A stretch of DNA of 64,000 nt from Geopseudomonas aromaticivorans (GCF_019097855.1 NZ_JAHRGL010000002.1:1-64000), one strand, 5' to 3'. Shown: positions 53,286 through 63,835, numbered from the stretch's first letter. Notes: generated by a model from the sequence alone, not told the origin. Program-made: numbers and translations.

Positions 53286-54005
53286 ATGAACGACGCGGAA
53301 AACACTCGGTTCGTCACCCGTGACCGGAACTGGCAGCCGAAGGCCTACACCCCCGACTACAAGACCTCCGTGCCGCGCTCGCCGCGCCAGGCGCTGGTCA
53401 GTATCCCGCAGTCGGTTTCCGAAACCACCGGTCCGGACTTCTCCCACCTGAAGCTCGGCAAATACGACAACGACCTGCTGCTCAACTTCAACAACGGCGG
53501 TCTGCCGGTGGGCGAGCGCATCATCATGTTCGGTCGCGTCGTCGACCAGTACGGCCAGCCGATCCCGCACACCCTGGTGGAGATGTGGCAGGCCAACGCC
53601 GGCGGCCGCTACCGTCACAAGAACGACCGCTACCTGGCGCCGCTCGACCCCAACTTCGGCGGTGTCGGCCGCACCCTGACCGACGCCAACGGCAACTACT
53701 ACTTCCGCACCATCAAGCCGGGTCCGTACCCGTGGCGCAACGGTCCGAACGAATGGCGTCCGTCGCACATCCACGTGTCGATCAGCGGCCCGTCGATCTC
53801 CACCAAGCTGATCACCCAGATGTACTTCGAGGGCGATCCGCTGATTCCGAAGTGCCCGATCGTCCGCACCCTCGCCAATCCGGACGCCGTGCAGACCCTG
53901 ATCGGTCGCCTGGACATGAGCATGGGCACGCCCATGGACAGCCTGGCCTACCGCTTCGACATCGTCCTGCGCGGCCAGCGCAAGACCCACTTCGAGAATC
54001 AGTGA
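53286..54005 (+). CDS. pcaH: Protocatechuate 3,4-dioxygenase beta subunit
   Basis: Iron-containing subunit of the intradiol dioxygenase that opens protocatechuate to 3-carboxy-cis,cis-muconate, 239 residues. The conserved region [20 protein letters not shown] followed by [10 protein letters not shown] carries a Tyr ligand and the two His ligands of the non-heme iron; another Tyr lies in [12 protein letters not shown]. It begins 97 bases after the PcaQ operator, with AGAGGAAC before the ATG, and is followed by pcaG 14 bases later. Confidence 0.97.
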   Translation: MNDAENTRFVTRDRNWQPKAYTPDYKTSVPRSPRQALVSIPQSVSETTGPDFSHLKLGKYDNDLLLNFNNGGLPVGERIIMFGRVVDQYGQPIPHTLVEMWQANAGGRYRHKNDRYLAPLDPNFGGVGRTLTDANGNYYFRTIKPGPYPWRNGPNEWRPSHIHVSISGPSISTKLITQMYFEGDPLIPKCPIVRTLANPDAVQTLIGRLDMSMGTPMDSLAYRFDIVLRGQRKTHFENQ

Positions 54006-54019
54006 GAGAGGAGCCGACC

Positions 54020-54610
54020 ATGAACTTTGAATTGCTGCCGGAAACCCCTTCGCAGACTGCCGGCCCCTACGTACACATCGGCCTGGCCCTGGCGGCCGCC
54101 GGCAACCCGACCCGTGACCAGGAAATCTGGAACGAGATGGCCAAACCGGGCGCCCCGGGCGAGCACATCCTCCTGATCGGCCGCGTGTTCGACGGCAACG
54201 GCCACCTGGTGCGCGACTCCTTCCTGGAGTTGTGGCAGGCCAACCACGAAGGCGCGTACGACTGCGCCTACGACCTGGAGAAGCCGTTCAACGGTTTCGG
54301 CCGTACCGCCACCACCTTCGACGCCGGCGAGTGGACGCTGAAGACCGTCAAGCCGGGCGCGGTGGGCAAGCAGGCGCCGCACATCAACGTGTCGCTGTTC
54401 GCCCGCGGGATCAACATCCAGTTGCAGACGCGCATCTACTTCGAGGACGAAGTGGAAGCCAACGCCGCCGACCCGGTGCTGAACCTGGTGGAAGCGGTGG
54501 AACGTCGGCAGACCCTGGTGGCGACCCGTTGCGAGGTGGACGGCAAGCTGGCCTACCGCTTCGACATCCGCATCCAGGGTGAAGGCGAGACGGTGTTCTT
54601 CGACTTCTGA
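54020..54610 (+). CDS. pcaG: Protocatechuate 3,4-dioxygenase alpha subunit
   Basis: Partner subunit of PcaH, 196 residues, of the same beta-sandwich fold but lacking the complete iron-ligand set. Family stretches are ETPSQTAGPYVHIGLAL, SFLELWQANHEGAYDCAYDL and APHINVSLFARGINIQLQTR. The ATG at 54020 follows AGAGAGGAG. A strong hairpin lies about 90 bases after its stop. Confidence 0.97.
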   Translation: MNFELLPETPSQTAGPYVHIGLALAAAGNPTRDQEIWNEMAKPGAPGEHILLIGRVFDGNGHLVRDSFLELWQANHEGAYDCAYDLEKPFNGFGRTATTFDAGEWTLKTVKPGAVGKQAPHINVSLFARGINIQLQTRIYFEDEVEANAADPVLNLVEAVERRQTLVATRCEVDGKLAYRFDIRIQGEGETVFFDF

Positions 54611-54697
54611 GCAAGCTTCCGGCGTCGTGCTGCGGGCGTGGCGTAATGCGCCTGCATGCCGCGCCGGAATCTCTGCACGGCTATCTGCGTTAACCAG

Positions 54698-54724
54698 AAC
54701 CCGCGATGCCCGGCATCGCGGGTT
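54698..54724 (+). terminator. Hairpin after pcaG
   Basis: AACCCGCGATG and CATCGCGGGTT form perfect 11-bp arms around CCCGG. There is no T-run beyond TTT, so it may attenuate rather than fully terminate between pcaG and the ZapE-like gene. Confidence 0.65.
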
Positions 54725-54751
54725 TGCCACGTTGAGGATTCGATTCACCCC

Positions 54752-55837
54752 ATGCCCGCCAGCAATGTCGCCGCCAGTATCTCCGCCACCCTGCACCAGC
54801 GCTTCGCCGCACAGCTGGCCGAACGCGGCCTGATTGCCGACCCCGCCCAGCAGGCCGCCTTTACCCGTCTGGCCGAGTGGCTGCAGCGCCAGCTCGGAGT
54901 GCGCCGTGGCTGGCTGCGCCGGCACAGCGGCGGGGTCTACCTGTGGGGTGGCGTCGGCCGCGGCAAGAGTCTGCTGCTCGACTGCTTCTTTGCTGCCGCG
55001 CCGCTGGAAGCCAAGCGCCGCGTGCATTTCCACGCCTTCCTGCAGGACGTGCAGCAGCGCCTGCTGCGCTTCGTCGGCCAACCCGATCCGCTGGCGCTGG
55101 TCGCCCGCGAGCTGGCCGGCGAGGTGCGCCTGCTGTGCTTCGACGAGTTCCACGTGCACGACATCGGCGACGCCATCCTGCTCGGCCGCCTGCTCCAGTA
55201 CCTGCTGCACGAACAGGTCGGCGTCGTGCTCACCTCCAACTATCCGCCTGCTGGACTGTGCCCGAACCCGCTCTATCACGAGCGTTTCCAGCCGTTCATC
55301 CACCTGCTGCAGCAGCGCCTCACCGTGCTCGAACTGGATGGCGGCCGCGACTACCGGCCACTCAGCGAGCGCGACTGGGGCCGCTACTGCTGGCCTACGC
55401 CGGCTGCCGATACGCATCTGGCCGAGGCACTGGGGCTGACGCCGGACGGGGCAGGGCAGCTACTGGCGGTCAACCGTCTGCGCCTGCAACCCTTGGCGCG
55501 CAGCCAGGACACCCTGTGGCTGACCTTCGCCGCGTTGTTCGAGGTGCCCAGCGCCACCGCCGACTACCTGTGGCTGTGCCAGCATTTCGCATGCCTGGCG
55601 ATCAGCGCCATTCCGCCGCTGGACCAGCGCTCGCTGGACGTCCAGCAGCGCTTTCTCAACTTCGTCGACATCGCCTACGACAGCGGCGTGCAGCTGCTGC
55701 TCGGCAGCGCCGTCAGCCTCGACCAGCTGTGCGTGGCCCGCGCCCAGACCGACTTCGCGCGCACCCGCAGCCGCCTGGCGCAGCTGCGCCAGATCTCTCT
55801 GGCGGAGCATTGCGATTATCGGTCTGTGGTTCGATAA
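54752..55837 (+). CDS. zapE: ZapE/AFG1-family ATPase
   Basis: AFG1-like P-loop ATPase of 361 residues. YLWGGVGRGKSLLLDCFF contains the Walker A near residue 70, LLCFDEFHVHDIGDAILLGR the Walker B near 130, and VVLTSNYPPAGLCPN sensor 1 near 158. Escherichia ZapE destabilises FtsZ rings under stress. An unusual feature is its position between pcaG and pcaR, where no catabolic function is expected. Its last codons overlap the PcaR-type operator. It may be a second paralogue. The ATG at 54752 is chosen because the upstream in-frame extension runs through the terminator; the ribosome-binding site is weak. Confidence 0.88.
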   Translation: MPASNVAASISATLHQRFAAQLAERGLIADPAQQAAFTRLAEWLQRQLGVRRGWLRRHSGGVYLWGGVGRGKSLLLDCFFAAAPLEAKRRVHFHAFLQDVQQRLLRFVGQPDPLALVARELAGEVRLLCFDEFHVHDIGDAILLGRLLQYLLHEQVGVVLTSNYPPAGLCPNPLYHERFQPFIHLLQQRLTVLELDGGRDYRPLSERDWGRYCWPTPAADTHLAEALGLTPDGAGQLLAVNRLRLQPLARSQDTLWLTFAALFEVPSATADYLWLCQHFACLAISAIPPLDQRSLDVQQRFLNFVDIAYDSGVQLLLGSAVSLDQLCVARAQTDFARTRSRLAQLRQISLAEHCDYRSVVR

Positions 55838-55842
55838 TCGGC
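55810..55842 (+). promoter_or_regulatory. PcaR-type operator before pcaR
   Basis: TGCGATTATCGG at 55811 and GTTCGATAATCG at 55829 are two related inverted elements. The latter matches the known PcaR recognition GTTCGATAATCG. The second element spans the stop codon of zapE. This points to autoregulation of pcaR. Confidence 0.65.
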
Positions 55843-55878
55843 GAATTCAGCCCCGACCCATCGCGCAGAGGAAGCCCC

Positions 55879-56718
55879 ATGAGCGAGTCCGAAACCCTTC
55901 CCGCCAGCCTGGCGCCGCCTCAGCCGATGCTGGCTGCCGAGCACATCAAGGCGTTCAGTGGCGACCCGAACTTCATGTCCTCGCTGGCGCGCGGCCTGGC
56001 GGTGATCAATGCCTTCCAGGAGCGCAAACGCCACCTGACCATCGCCCAGATCAGCCACCGCACCGGCATCCCGCGCGCTGCGGTGCAGCGCTGCCTGTAC
56101 ACCCTGATGCAGCTCGGCTACGTCACCACCGACGGGCGCACCTATGCGCTGCTGCCCAAGGTGCTGACCCTGGGCCATGCCTACCTGTCGTCCACGCCGC
56201 TGGCGGTGTCGGCGCAGCCGTTCCTCGACCGCATCAGCGAGCAGCTGCACGAGGCCTGCAACCTGGCCACCCTGGAAGGCGACGAGGTGCTCTACATCGC
56301 CCGTTCGGCGATTCCGCAGCGGCTGATCTCGGTCGACCTCAGCGTCGGCAGCCGCCTGCCGGCCTACTGCACCTCCATGGGTCGCATCCTCCTCGCCGGG
56401 CTGGACGACGACAACCTGCGCGCCTACCTGGCCCGCGCCGACCTCAAGCCGCGCACCAGCCGCACCCTGCATACCCCCGAAGCGCTGTGGGAATGCCTGA
56501 TGCAGGTGCGCGAGCAGGGCTGGTGCATCGTCGATCAGGAGCTGGAGCAGAGCCTGCGCTCGGTGGCCGTGCCGGTGCGTGACGCCAGCGGCAAGGTGCT
56601 GGCCGCGATGAACGTCAGCACCCACGCCGGACGGGTCAGCCGCCAGGAGCTGGAGACGCGCTTCCTGCCGGTGCTGCTGAGCGGCAGCAAGGAGCTGAGC
56701 GCGCAGCTATGGCGCTGA
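55879..56718 (+). CDS. pcaR: IclR-type regulator PcaR
   Basis: IclR-family activator of the beta-ketoadipate genes, 279 residues. The N-terminal winged helix-turn-helix (LTIAQISHRTGIPRAAVQRC) is followed by an effector-binding domain (LHEACNLATLEGDEVLYIAR, SRLPAYCTSMGRILLAGLDD, QGWCIVDQELEQSLRSVAVP). Known PcaR responds to beta-ketoadipate. Operator candidates lie before pcaR, pcaK and pcaI. AGAGGAAGCC precedes the start. Confidence 0.94.
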   Translation: MSESETLPASLAPPQPMLAAEHIKAFSGDPNFMSSLARGLAVINAFQERKRHLTIAQISHRTGIPRAAVQRCLYTLMQLGYVTTDGRTYALLPKVLTLGHAYLSSTPLAVSAQPFLDRISEQLHEACNLATLEGDEVLYIARSAIPQRLISVDLSVGSRLPAYCTSMGRILLAGLDDDNLRAYLARADLKPRTSRTLHTPEALWECLMQVREQGWCIVDQELEQSLRSVAVPVRDASGKVLAAMNVSTHAGRVSRQELETRFLPVLLSGSKELSAQLWR

Positions 56719-56744
56719 GAAGTTCGGCCATCGGGCGACAATTG

Positions 56745-56780
56745 GTTCGATAGTCGAACAAATTGTCGATCATCGGATTG
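56745..56780 (+). promoter_or_regulatory. PcaR-type double operator before pcaK
   Basis: GTTCGATAGTCGAAC (56745-56759) is followed, 3 bases later, by TTGTCGATCATCGGATTG. The same two-part arrangement with the same spacing recurs before pcaI at 58514. The rest of 56719-57023 holds a 240-base leader with no gene that I can support. Confidence 0.8.
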
Positions 56781-57023
56781 AGCTGCCATTCGGGTCTCCG
56801 TAGTGTCTGGGCAGCCGCGCGATCGCTCGCGCGGCCAATGATAATAATGAGGGTCGGACATGACCCGAGACCGGGAGCGGTGACCAAGCACCATGCCGCT
56901 CGATGCCACGGTTGCGTGGTCGCCTGGCGCGACCCTCATTCCTGTCCAGTTCGTGTTCTCCCTCGGCAGTGGCTGCGCAGAGCGGCCCGCCTGCGGTGGG
57001 GAACCTCCTCAGGAATCCAAGGA

Positions 57024-58415
57024 ATGACCAGCCCAACTCGCGTGCCAACTGCTGGCACCCTCGACGTACAGTCCTTCATCAATGCCCAGCCGATTTCCGC
57101 CTACCAGTGGCGCATCGTGCTGTTGTGCTTCCTGATCGTCTTCATCGACGGCATCGACACCTCCGCCATGGGCTTCATCGCTCCGGCCCTCACCCAGGAC
57201 TGGGGCATCGACCGTTCCACCCTGGGCCCGGTGATGAGCGCCGCGCTGATCGGCATGGTGATCGGCGCGCTCGGTTCCGGCCCCCTGGCCGACCGCTACG
57301 GGCGCAAGGTGGTGCTGGTGACCTCGGTGTTCCTGTTCGGTGCGTTCAGCCTGGCTTCGTCGTTCTGCACCAACATCGAACAGCTGGTGGCGTTGCGTCT
57401 GCTGACCGGTATCGGCCTGGGCGCGGTGATGCCCAATGCCACCACGCTGCTCTCCGAATACACCCCGGAGCGCAAGAAGTCGCTGCTGGTGACCAGCATG
57501 TTCTGTGGCTTCAACCTCGGCATGGCCTGCGGCGGCTTCATTTCGGCGGCGATGATCCCGGCGTTCGGCTGGCGGAGCCTGCTGGTGCTCGGCGGCGTGC
57601 TGCCGCTGGTGCTGGGCCTGATCCTGATCGTCTGGCTGCCCGAGTCGGCCCGCTATCTGCTGGTACGCAATCGCGGCATGGAGAAGGTGCGCCGCGCGCT
57701 GGCGCCGATCGGTCGTGACGCAGTGGCGCAGGCTAAGGACTTCAGCGTGCCCGAGCTGAAAACCGTGGAAACCCGCAGCGCCCTGGCCGTGGTGTTCTCC
57801 GGCGCGTTTCGCGCCGGCACCCTGCTGCTGTGGCTGACCTACTTCATGGGCCTGGTGATCATCTACCTGCTCTCCAGCTGGCTGCCGACCCTGCTGCGCG
57901 ATGGTGGTGCCAGCCTGGAACAGTCGGCGGTGATCGGCTCGCTGTTCCAGTTCGGCGGCGTGCTCAGTTCGGTGTTCGTCGGCTGGGCGATGGATCGCTA
58001 CAACCCGCACAAGGTCATCGGCGCGTTCTACCTGCTGGCCGGCATAGCCACCTACCTGGTCGGCCAGAGCTTCGGCAATACCATGCTGCTGGCCACGCTG
58101 ATCCTGCTGGCAGGGATGTGCATGAACGGTGCGCAATCGGCGATGCCCTCGCTGGCCGCGCGGTTCTACCCGACCCAGGGCCGCGCCACCGGGGTGTCCT
58201 GGATGCTCGGCATCGGTCGCTTCGGCGCCATCACCGGAGCCTGGTTCGGCGCCACCCTGCTGGGCTTCGGCTGGACCTTCACCCAGGTGCTGACCGCCTT
58301 GCTGGTGCCGGCGCTGATCGCCGCCGTGGCCATCGTGATCAAGGGGCTGGTCAGTCACGCCGACGCTGAGCGGGCGCCATCCTATGGTGGTCGCGAACTT
58401 CCTGCTGCCCAGTGA
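57024..58415 (+). CDS. pcaK: 4-Hydroxybenzoate/protocatechuate transporter PcaK
   Basis: Major-facilitator aromatic acid:H+ symporter, 463 residues with 12 predicted helices. Family motifs are IDGIDTSAMGFIAPAL near residue 45 (the AAHS-family DGxD), GSGPLADRYGRKVVLVTS between helices 2 and 3, and FVGWAMDRYNPHKVIG between helices 8 and 9. It brings the substrate in and is known to contribute to chemotaxis in P. putida. AAGGA precedes the ATG. It has a long leader that starts near a PcaR operator. Confidence 0.95.
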   Translation: MTSPTRVPTAGTLDVQSFINAQPISAYQWRIVLLCFLIVFIDGIDTSAMGFIAPALTQDWGIDRSTLGPVMSAALIGMVIGALGSGPLADRYGRKVVLVTSVFLFGAFSLASSFCTNIEQLVALRLLTGIGLGAVMPNATTLLSEYTPERKKSLLVTSMFCGFNLGMACGGFISAAMIPAFGWRSLLVLGGVLPLVLGLILIVWLPESARYLLVRNRGMEKVRRALAPIGRDAVAQAKDFSVPELKTVETRSALAVVFSGAFRAGTLLLWLTYFMGLVIIYLLSSWLPTLLRDGGASLEQSAVIGSLFQFGGVLSSVFVGWAMDRYNPHKVIGAFYLLAGIATYLVGQSFGNTMLLATLILLAGMCMNGAQSAMPSLAARFYPTQGRATGVSWMLGIGRFGAITGAWFGATLLGFGWTFTQVLTALLVPALIAAVAIVIKGLVSHADAERAPSYGGRELPAAQ

Positions 58416-58513
58416 CGTAATCCTCTTCCGCCAGCCCGCCGTCACCCCTGTTTCCGCGGGGTGGCGGACGTCCCGTTGGGGGCATGACCCCCTGTATGTT
58501 GGTAGTCATAAAT

Positions 58514-58549
58514 GTTCGATAGTCGAACACATTGTCGATTATCGGATTG
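58514..58549 (+). promoter_or_regulatory. PcaR-type double operator before pcaIJF
   Basis: GTTCGATAGTCGAAC (58514-58528) and TTGTCGATTATCGGATTG (58532-58549). The first element is identical to, and the second differs by one base from, the pair before pcaK. It lies about 85 bases before the pcaI start. Confidence 0.85.
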
Positions 58550-58632
58550 TCCGCTCCGGCTCGCTTCCTTACTGTTGACTCACTGGCCGGCGCATGGCGC
58601 CGGGCAACGTCAACCGAGCAAGAGCACAACCA

Positions 58633-59490
58633 ATGGCCGAAATCCTCACCCTGCGCGAAGCCGTCCAGCGCTTCGTCAACGACGGCGACACCGTTGCCCT
58701 CGAAGGCTTCACCCACCTGATTCCGACCGCCGCGGGTCACGAGATCATCCGTCAGGGCAAGAAAGACCTGACCCTGGTGCGCATGACCCCCGACCTGATC
58801 TACGACCAGCTGATCGGTGCCGGTTGCGCGAAGAAGCTGATCTTCTCCTGGGGCGGCAACCCGGGCGTTGGTTCGCTGCACCGCCTGCGCGATGCGGTGG
58901 AGAAGCAGTGGCCGCACGCTCTGGAAATCGAGGAACACAGCCACGCCGACCTGGCCAACGCCTACGTTGCCGGTGCTTCCGGCCTGCCGTTCGCCGTGCT
59001 GCGCGGCTATGCCGGCTCCGACCTGCCCAAGGTCAACCCGATGATCAAGTTCATCAACTGCCCGTTCACCGGCGAGCAGCTGGCTGCCGTACCGAGCGTG
59101 CGTCCGGACGTCACCGTGATCCACGCGCAGAAGGCCGACCGCAAGGGCAACGTGCTGGTGCAGGGCATCCTCGGCGTGCAGAAGGAAGCCGTGCTGGCCG
59201 CCAAGCGTGCCATCGTCACCGTCGAAGAGATCGTCGACGACCTCAACGCGCCGATGAACGCCTGCGTGCTGCCGACCTGGGCACTTTCCGCGGTCTGCGT
59301 GGTGCCGGGCGGTGCCCATCCGTCCTACGCCCACGGCTACTACGAGCGTGACAACCGCTTCTACCAGGCCTGGGACCCGATTGCGCGTGGCCGCGAGTCC
59401 TTCACCGCCTGGATCGATACCTACATCCGCGGTACCGCCGACTTTACCGAATTCAAGGCCAAGCTGGCCGCGCAGCAGGAGGCCAAGTGA
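58633..59490 (+). CDS. pcaI: 3-Oxoadipate CoA-transferase subunit A
   Basis: Alpha subunit of succinyl-CoA:3-oxoadipate CoA-transferase, 285 residues. Family features are ILTLREAVQRFVNDGDTVAL, GFTHLIPTAAGHEIIRQGKK and SWGGNPGVGSLHRLRDAVEK. The first ATG with the right family start (MAEILTLREA) is used; a slightly longer reading exists upstream. Its stop overlaps the pcaJ start by one base. Confidence 0.96.
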   Translation: MAEILTLREAVQRFVNDGDTVALEGFTHLIPTAAGHEIIRQGKKDLTLVRMTPDLIYDQLIGAGCAKKLIFSWGGNPGVGSLHRLRDAVEKQWPHALEIEEHSHADLANAYVAGASGLPFAVLRGYAGSDLPKVNPMIKFINCPFTGEQLAAVPSVRPDVTVIHAQKADRKGNVLVQGILGVQKEAVLAAKRAIVTVEEIVDDLNAPMNACVLPTWALSAVCVVPGGAHPSYAHGYYERDNRFYQAWDPIARGRESFTAWIDTYIRGTADFTEFKAKLAAQQEAK

Positions 59491-60268
59491 TGAGCTACAC
59501 CACCAATGAAATGATGACCGTGGCTGCCGCCCGCCGCCTGAAGAATGGCGCGGTGTGCTTCGTCGGCATCGGCCTGCCGTCCAAGGCGGCCAACCTGGCG
59601 CGCCTGACTTCCTCCCCGGACGTGGTGCTGATCTACGAATCGGGCCCGATCGGCGCCAAGCCGACCGTGCTGCCGCTGTCCATCGGCGACGGCGAACTGG
59701 CCGAGACCGCGGACACCGTGGTGCCCACCGGCGAGATCTTCCGCTACTGGCTGCAGGGTGGGCGCATCGACGTCGGCTTCCTCGGCGCGGCGCAGGTCGA
59801 CAAGTTCGGCAACATCAACACCACCGTGGTCGGCGATTACTTCGCGCCGAAAGTGCGCCTGCCCGGCGCCGGTGGCGCCCCGGAAATCGCCGGCAGCGCC
59901 AAGGAAGTGCTGATCATCCTCAAGCAGGGTCATCGCAGCTTCGTCGACAAGCTCGACTTCATCACCTCGGTCGGCTTCGGCGAGGGCGGCGACCACCGCA
60001 AGCAGCTCGGTCTGCCGGGCAAGGGCCCGGTCGGCATCATCACCGACCTGTGCATCATGGAGCCGGAAGCCGGCACCAACGAGTTCATCGTCACCGCCCT
60101 GCACCCGGGCGTGACCCGCGAGCAGGTGATCGAGAACACCGGCTGGGCGATCCGCTTCGCCGACAACGTGACTGTCACCCCGGAGCCGACCGCCGTCGAG
60201 CTGGACGCCCTGCGCGCCCTGGAAGCCCGCACTGCCGCCGCCCACGGTGGTCAGGTCGGGGGTGACGC

Positions 60269-60272
<4 letters not shown>
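59490..60272 (+). CDS. pcaJ: 3-Oxoadipate CoA-transferase subunit B
   Basis: Beta subunit of the same transferase, 260 residues, carrying the catalytic Glu in the [12 protein letters not shown] motif near residue 50. [14 protein letters not shown] and [20 protein letters not shown] are further family features. It starts at the ATG overlapping the pcaI stop (TGATG) and ends with ATGA shared with pcaF. An in-frame GTG lies one codon earlier. Confidence 0.96.
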
Positions 60273-61474
<1,202 letters not shown>

Positions 61475-61498
61475 AGGCCAAAGCGGAGTAGTGGTGTG

Positions 61499-61585
61499 GC
61501 GTAGGTTGGACAACGGCGCAGCCTTGTCCACCATGACTGTGGCGGTGGAAAACGCTGACGCGGTTTTCCACCCTACGGTTGTGCG
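61499..61585. repeat. Tandem palindromic repeats between pcaF and pcaB
   Basis: Two hairpins: TTGGACAA with TTGTCCA around CGGCGCAGCC, and GGTGGAAAA with TTTTCCACC around CGCTGACGCGG. Both belong to the GTAGGTTGGACAAGGC and GTGGAAAACGC types that recur between Pseudomonas genes. They may reduce read-through. Confidence 0.65.
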
Positions 61586-61668
61586 GCACCGCCGACTCCG
61601 CGCTGGACCCCGCCGCACCGCACTGCCAACCTAGGCTGTAACGTACCCGCTTCCAGGATGAAACCGTC

Positions 61669-63021
61669 TTGAGCAACCAACTGTTCGATGCCTACTTCAC
61701 CAGCGCGCCGATGCGCGCGGTGTTCAGCGACCGCGGTCGGCTGCAGGGCATGCTCGATTTCGAGGCCGCGCTGGCGCGCGCCGAGGCGGCGGTCGGGTTG
61801 ATCCCGGCTTCCGCCGTGGCGCCCATCGCCGCTGCCTGCCGTGCCGAAGCCTATGACGTCGAAGCGCTGGCCATCGCCATCGCCAGCGCCGGCAATTCGG
61901 CGATCCCGCTGGTCAAGGCTCTCGGCCGGCAGATCGCCGCCGTGGATGCCGAGGCCGAGCGCTACGTCCACCTCGGCGCCACCAGTCAGGACGCCATGGA
62001 CAGTGGCCTGGTCCTGCAACTGCGCGCCGCCGTCGCCCTGTTCGAAACCGAGCTGGCCCAGCTGGCCGAGGATCTCGCCGCCCAGGCCGAGCGCCACGCC
62101 GCCACGCCGCTGGCTGGTCGCACCTGGCTGCAGCACGCCACCCCGGTGACCCTCGGCATGAAGCTCGCCGGCCTGCTCGGCGCGGTCACCCGCCAGCGCC
62201 AGCGTCTGGCCGAATTGAAGCCGCGTCTCCTGGTCCTGCAGTTCGGCGGCGCCGCCGGCACCTTGGCCGCCCTTGGCGAGCACGCCCTGCCGGTGTCCGA
62301 GGCGCTGGCCCGCGAACTGGACCTGACCCTGCCCGAGCAGCCCTGGCACACCCAGCGCGACCGTCTGGTCGAGTTCGCCGGCTGGCTCGGCCTGCTCGCC
62401 GGCACCCTCGGCAAGCTCGGCCGCGACCTGTCTCTGCTGATGCAGACCGACGTCGGCGAGGCGTTCGAGCCGTCCGCGCCGGGCAAGGGCGGTTCCTCGA
62501 CCATGCCGCACAAGCGCAACCCGGTCGGCGCCGCTGTGCTGATCGGCGCCGCCACCCGCGCGCCGGGGCTGGTCGCCACCATGCTGTCGGCCATGCCCCA
62601 GGAGCACGAGCGCAGCCTCGGCCTCTGGCATGCCGAGTGGGAAACCCTGCCCGAGCTGTGCTGCCTGCTGTCCGGCGCACTGCAACAGGCGCGCCTGCTG
62701 CTGCCGGGGCTGGAAGTGGATGCCGCGCGCATGCGCGCCAACCTCGACCTGACCCGCGGCCTGGTGCTGGCCGAGGCGGTGAGCATCGCCCTGGCCCAGC
62801 GCATAGGTCGCGAGCGCGCCCACCACCTGGTCGAGCAGTGCTGCCGCCAGGCGGTCAACGAAAGCCGCCACCTGCGCGACGTGCTCGGCGCCAACGCCGA
62901 AGTCAGCGCCGAGCTGTCCGCCGCCGAACTGGATCGCCTGCTCGATCCTGCCCATTACCTTGGCCTGGCGCAGAGCTGGGTCGCCCGTGCCGTGGCCGAA
63001 CATCGCGCCACCCACTGCTGA
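61669..63021 (+). CDS. pcaB: 3-Carboxy-cis,cis-muconate cycloisomerase
   Basis: Converts 3-carboxy-cis,cis-muconate to gamma-carboxymuconolactone, 450 residues. It is a fumarase/aspartase-fold enzyme with the signature GSSTMPHKRNPVG near residue 280 and VHLGATSQDAMDSGLVLQLR near 105. The start appears to be TTG at 61669, giving MSNQLFDAYFTSAPMRAVF, the known family N-terminus; the nearby ATG at 61659 is out of frame and stops after four codons. AGGA stands about 12 bases upstream. It leads pcaB-D-C. Confidence 0.94.
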   Translation: MSNQLFDAYFTSAPMRAVFSDRGRLQGMLDFEAALARAEAAVGLIPASAVAPIAAACRAEAYDVEALAIAIASAGNSAIPLVKALGRQIAAVDAEAERYVHLGATSQDAMDSGLVLQLRAAVALFETELAQLAEDLAAQAERHAATPLAGRTWLQHATPVTLGMKLAGLLGAVTRQRQRLAELKPRLLVLQFGGAAGTLAALGEHALPVSEALARELDLTLPEQPWHTQRDRLVEFAGWLGLLAGTLGKLGRDLSLLMQTDVGEAFEPSAPGKGGSSTMPHKRNPVGAAVLIGAATRAPGLVATMLSAMPQEHERSLGLWHAEWETLPELCCLLSGALQQARLLLPGLEVDAARMRANLDLTRGLVLAEAVSIALAQRIGRERAHHLVEQCCRQAVNESRHLRDVLGANAEVSAELSAAELDRLLDPAHYLGLAQSWVARAVAEHRATHC

Positions 63022-63031
63022 GGAGTCTTCC

Positions 63032-63820
63032 ATGCCGACCGTGCAACTCGCCGATGGCGCCCTGAACTACCAGATCGACGGTCCCGCCGGCGCGCCGGTG
63101 CTGGTGCTGTCCAACTCGCTGGGCACCGACCTGAACATGTGGGACGCGCAGATCCCGGCCTTCGCCGAGCAGTTCCGCGTGCTGCGTTTCGACACCCGCG
63201 GCCACGGCGCCTCGCTGGTGACCGAAGGCCCGTACCGCATCGAACAGCTCGGCCGCGACGTGCTGGCCCTGCTCGACGCGCTGGACATCCAGAAGTTCTC
63301 GTTCTGCGGCCTGTCCATGGGCGGCCTGATCGGCCAGTGGCTGGGCATCAACGCCGGCGCACGCCTGGACAAGCTGGTGCTGTGCAACACCGCCGCCAAG
63401 ATCGGCACTGACGAGGTGTGGAACACCCGTATCGACACCGTGCTGGCCGGCGGTCAGCAGGCCATGCGTGACCTGCGCGATGCGTCCATCGCCCGCTGGT
63501 TCACCGCCGAGTTCGCCGCCGCCCAGCCGGCCAAGGCCGAGCCGATCGTCGGCATGCTGGCGCAGACCTCGCCGCAGGGCTACGCCGCCAACTGCGCCGC
63601 GGTGCGCGATGCCGACTACCGCGAGCAGCTCGGCGCGATCACCGCGCCGACCCTGATCGTCTGCGGCAGCCACGACGCTGTCACCACCCCGGAGCATGGC
63701 CGCTTCATGCAGGAGCGCATCAAGGGCGCCGAGCTGGTCGAGTTCCACGCCGCGCACCTGTCCAACGTCGAGGCCGGCGACGCCTTCACCCAGGCGGTAC
63801 TGGCGTTCCTCACCAAATAA
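63032..63820 (+). CDS. pcaD: 3-Oxoadipate enol-lactonase
   Basis: Alpha/beta-hydrolase of 262 residues that opens 3-oxoadipate enol-lactone to 3-oxoadipate. The nucleophile is in the elbow FCGLSMGGLIGQWLG near residue 94. The acid is in VCGSHDAVTTPEHG near 213 and the His in EFHAAHLSNVEAG near 240. The start MPTVQLADG is 11 bases after the pcaB stop with AGGAG upstream. Next comes pcaC. Confidence 0.96.
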   Translation: MPTVQLADGALNYQIDGPAGAPVLVLSNSLGTDLNMWDAQIPAFAEQFRVLRFDTRGHGASLVTEGPYRIEQLGRDVLALLDALDIQKFSFCGLSMGGLIGQWLGINAGARLDKLVLCNTAAKIGTDEVWNTRIDTVLAGGQQAMRDLRDASIARWFTAEFAAAQPAKAEPIVGMLAQTSPQGYAANCAAVRDADYREQLGAITAPTLIVCGSHDAVTTPEHGRFMQERIKGAELVEFHAAHLSNVEAGDAFTQAVLAFLTK

Positions 63821-63835
63821 ATCACGGAGCCAACG

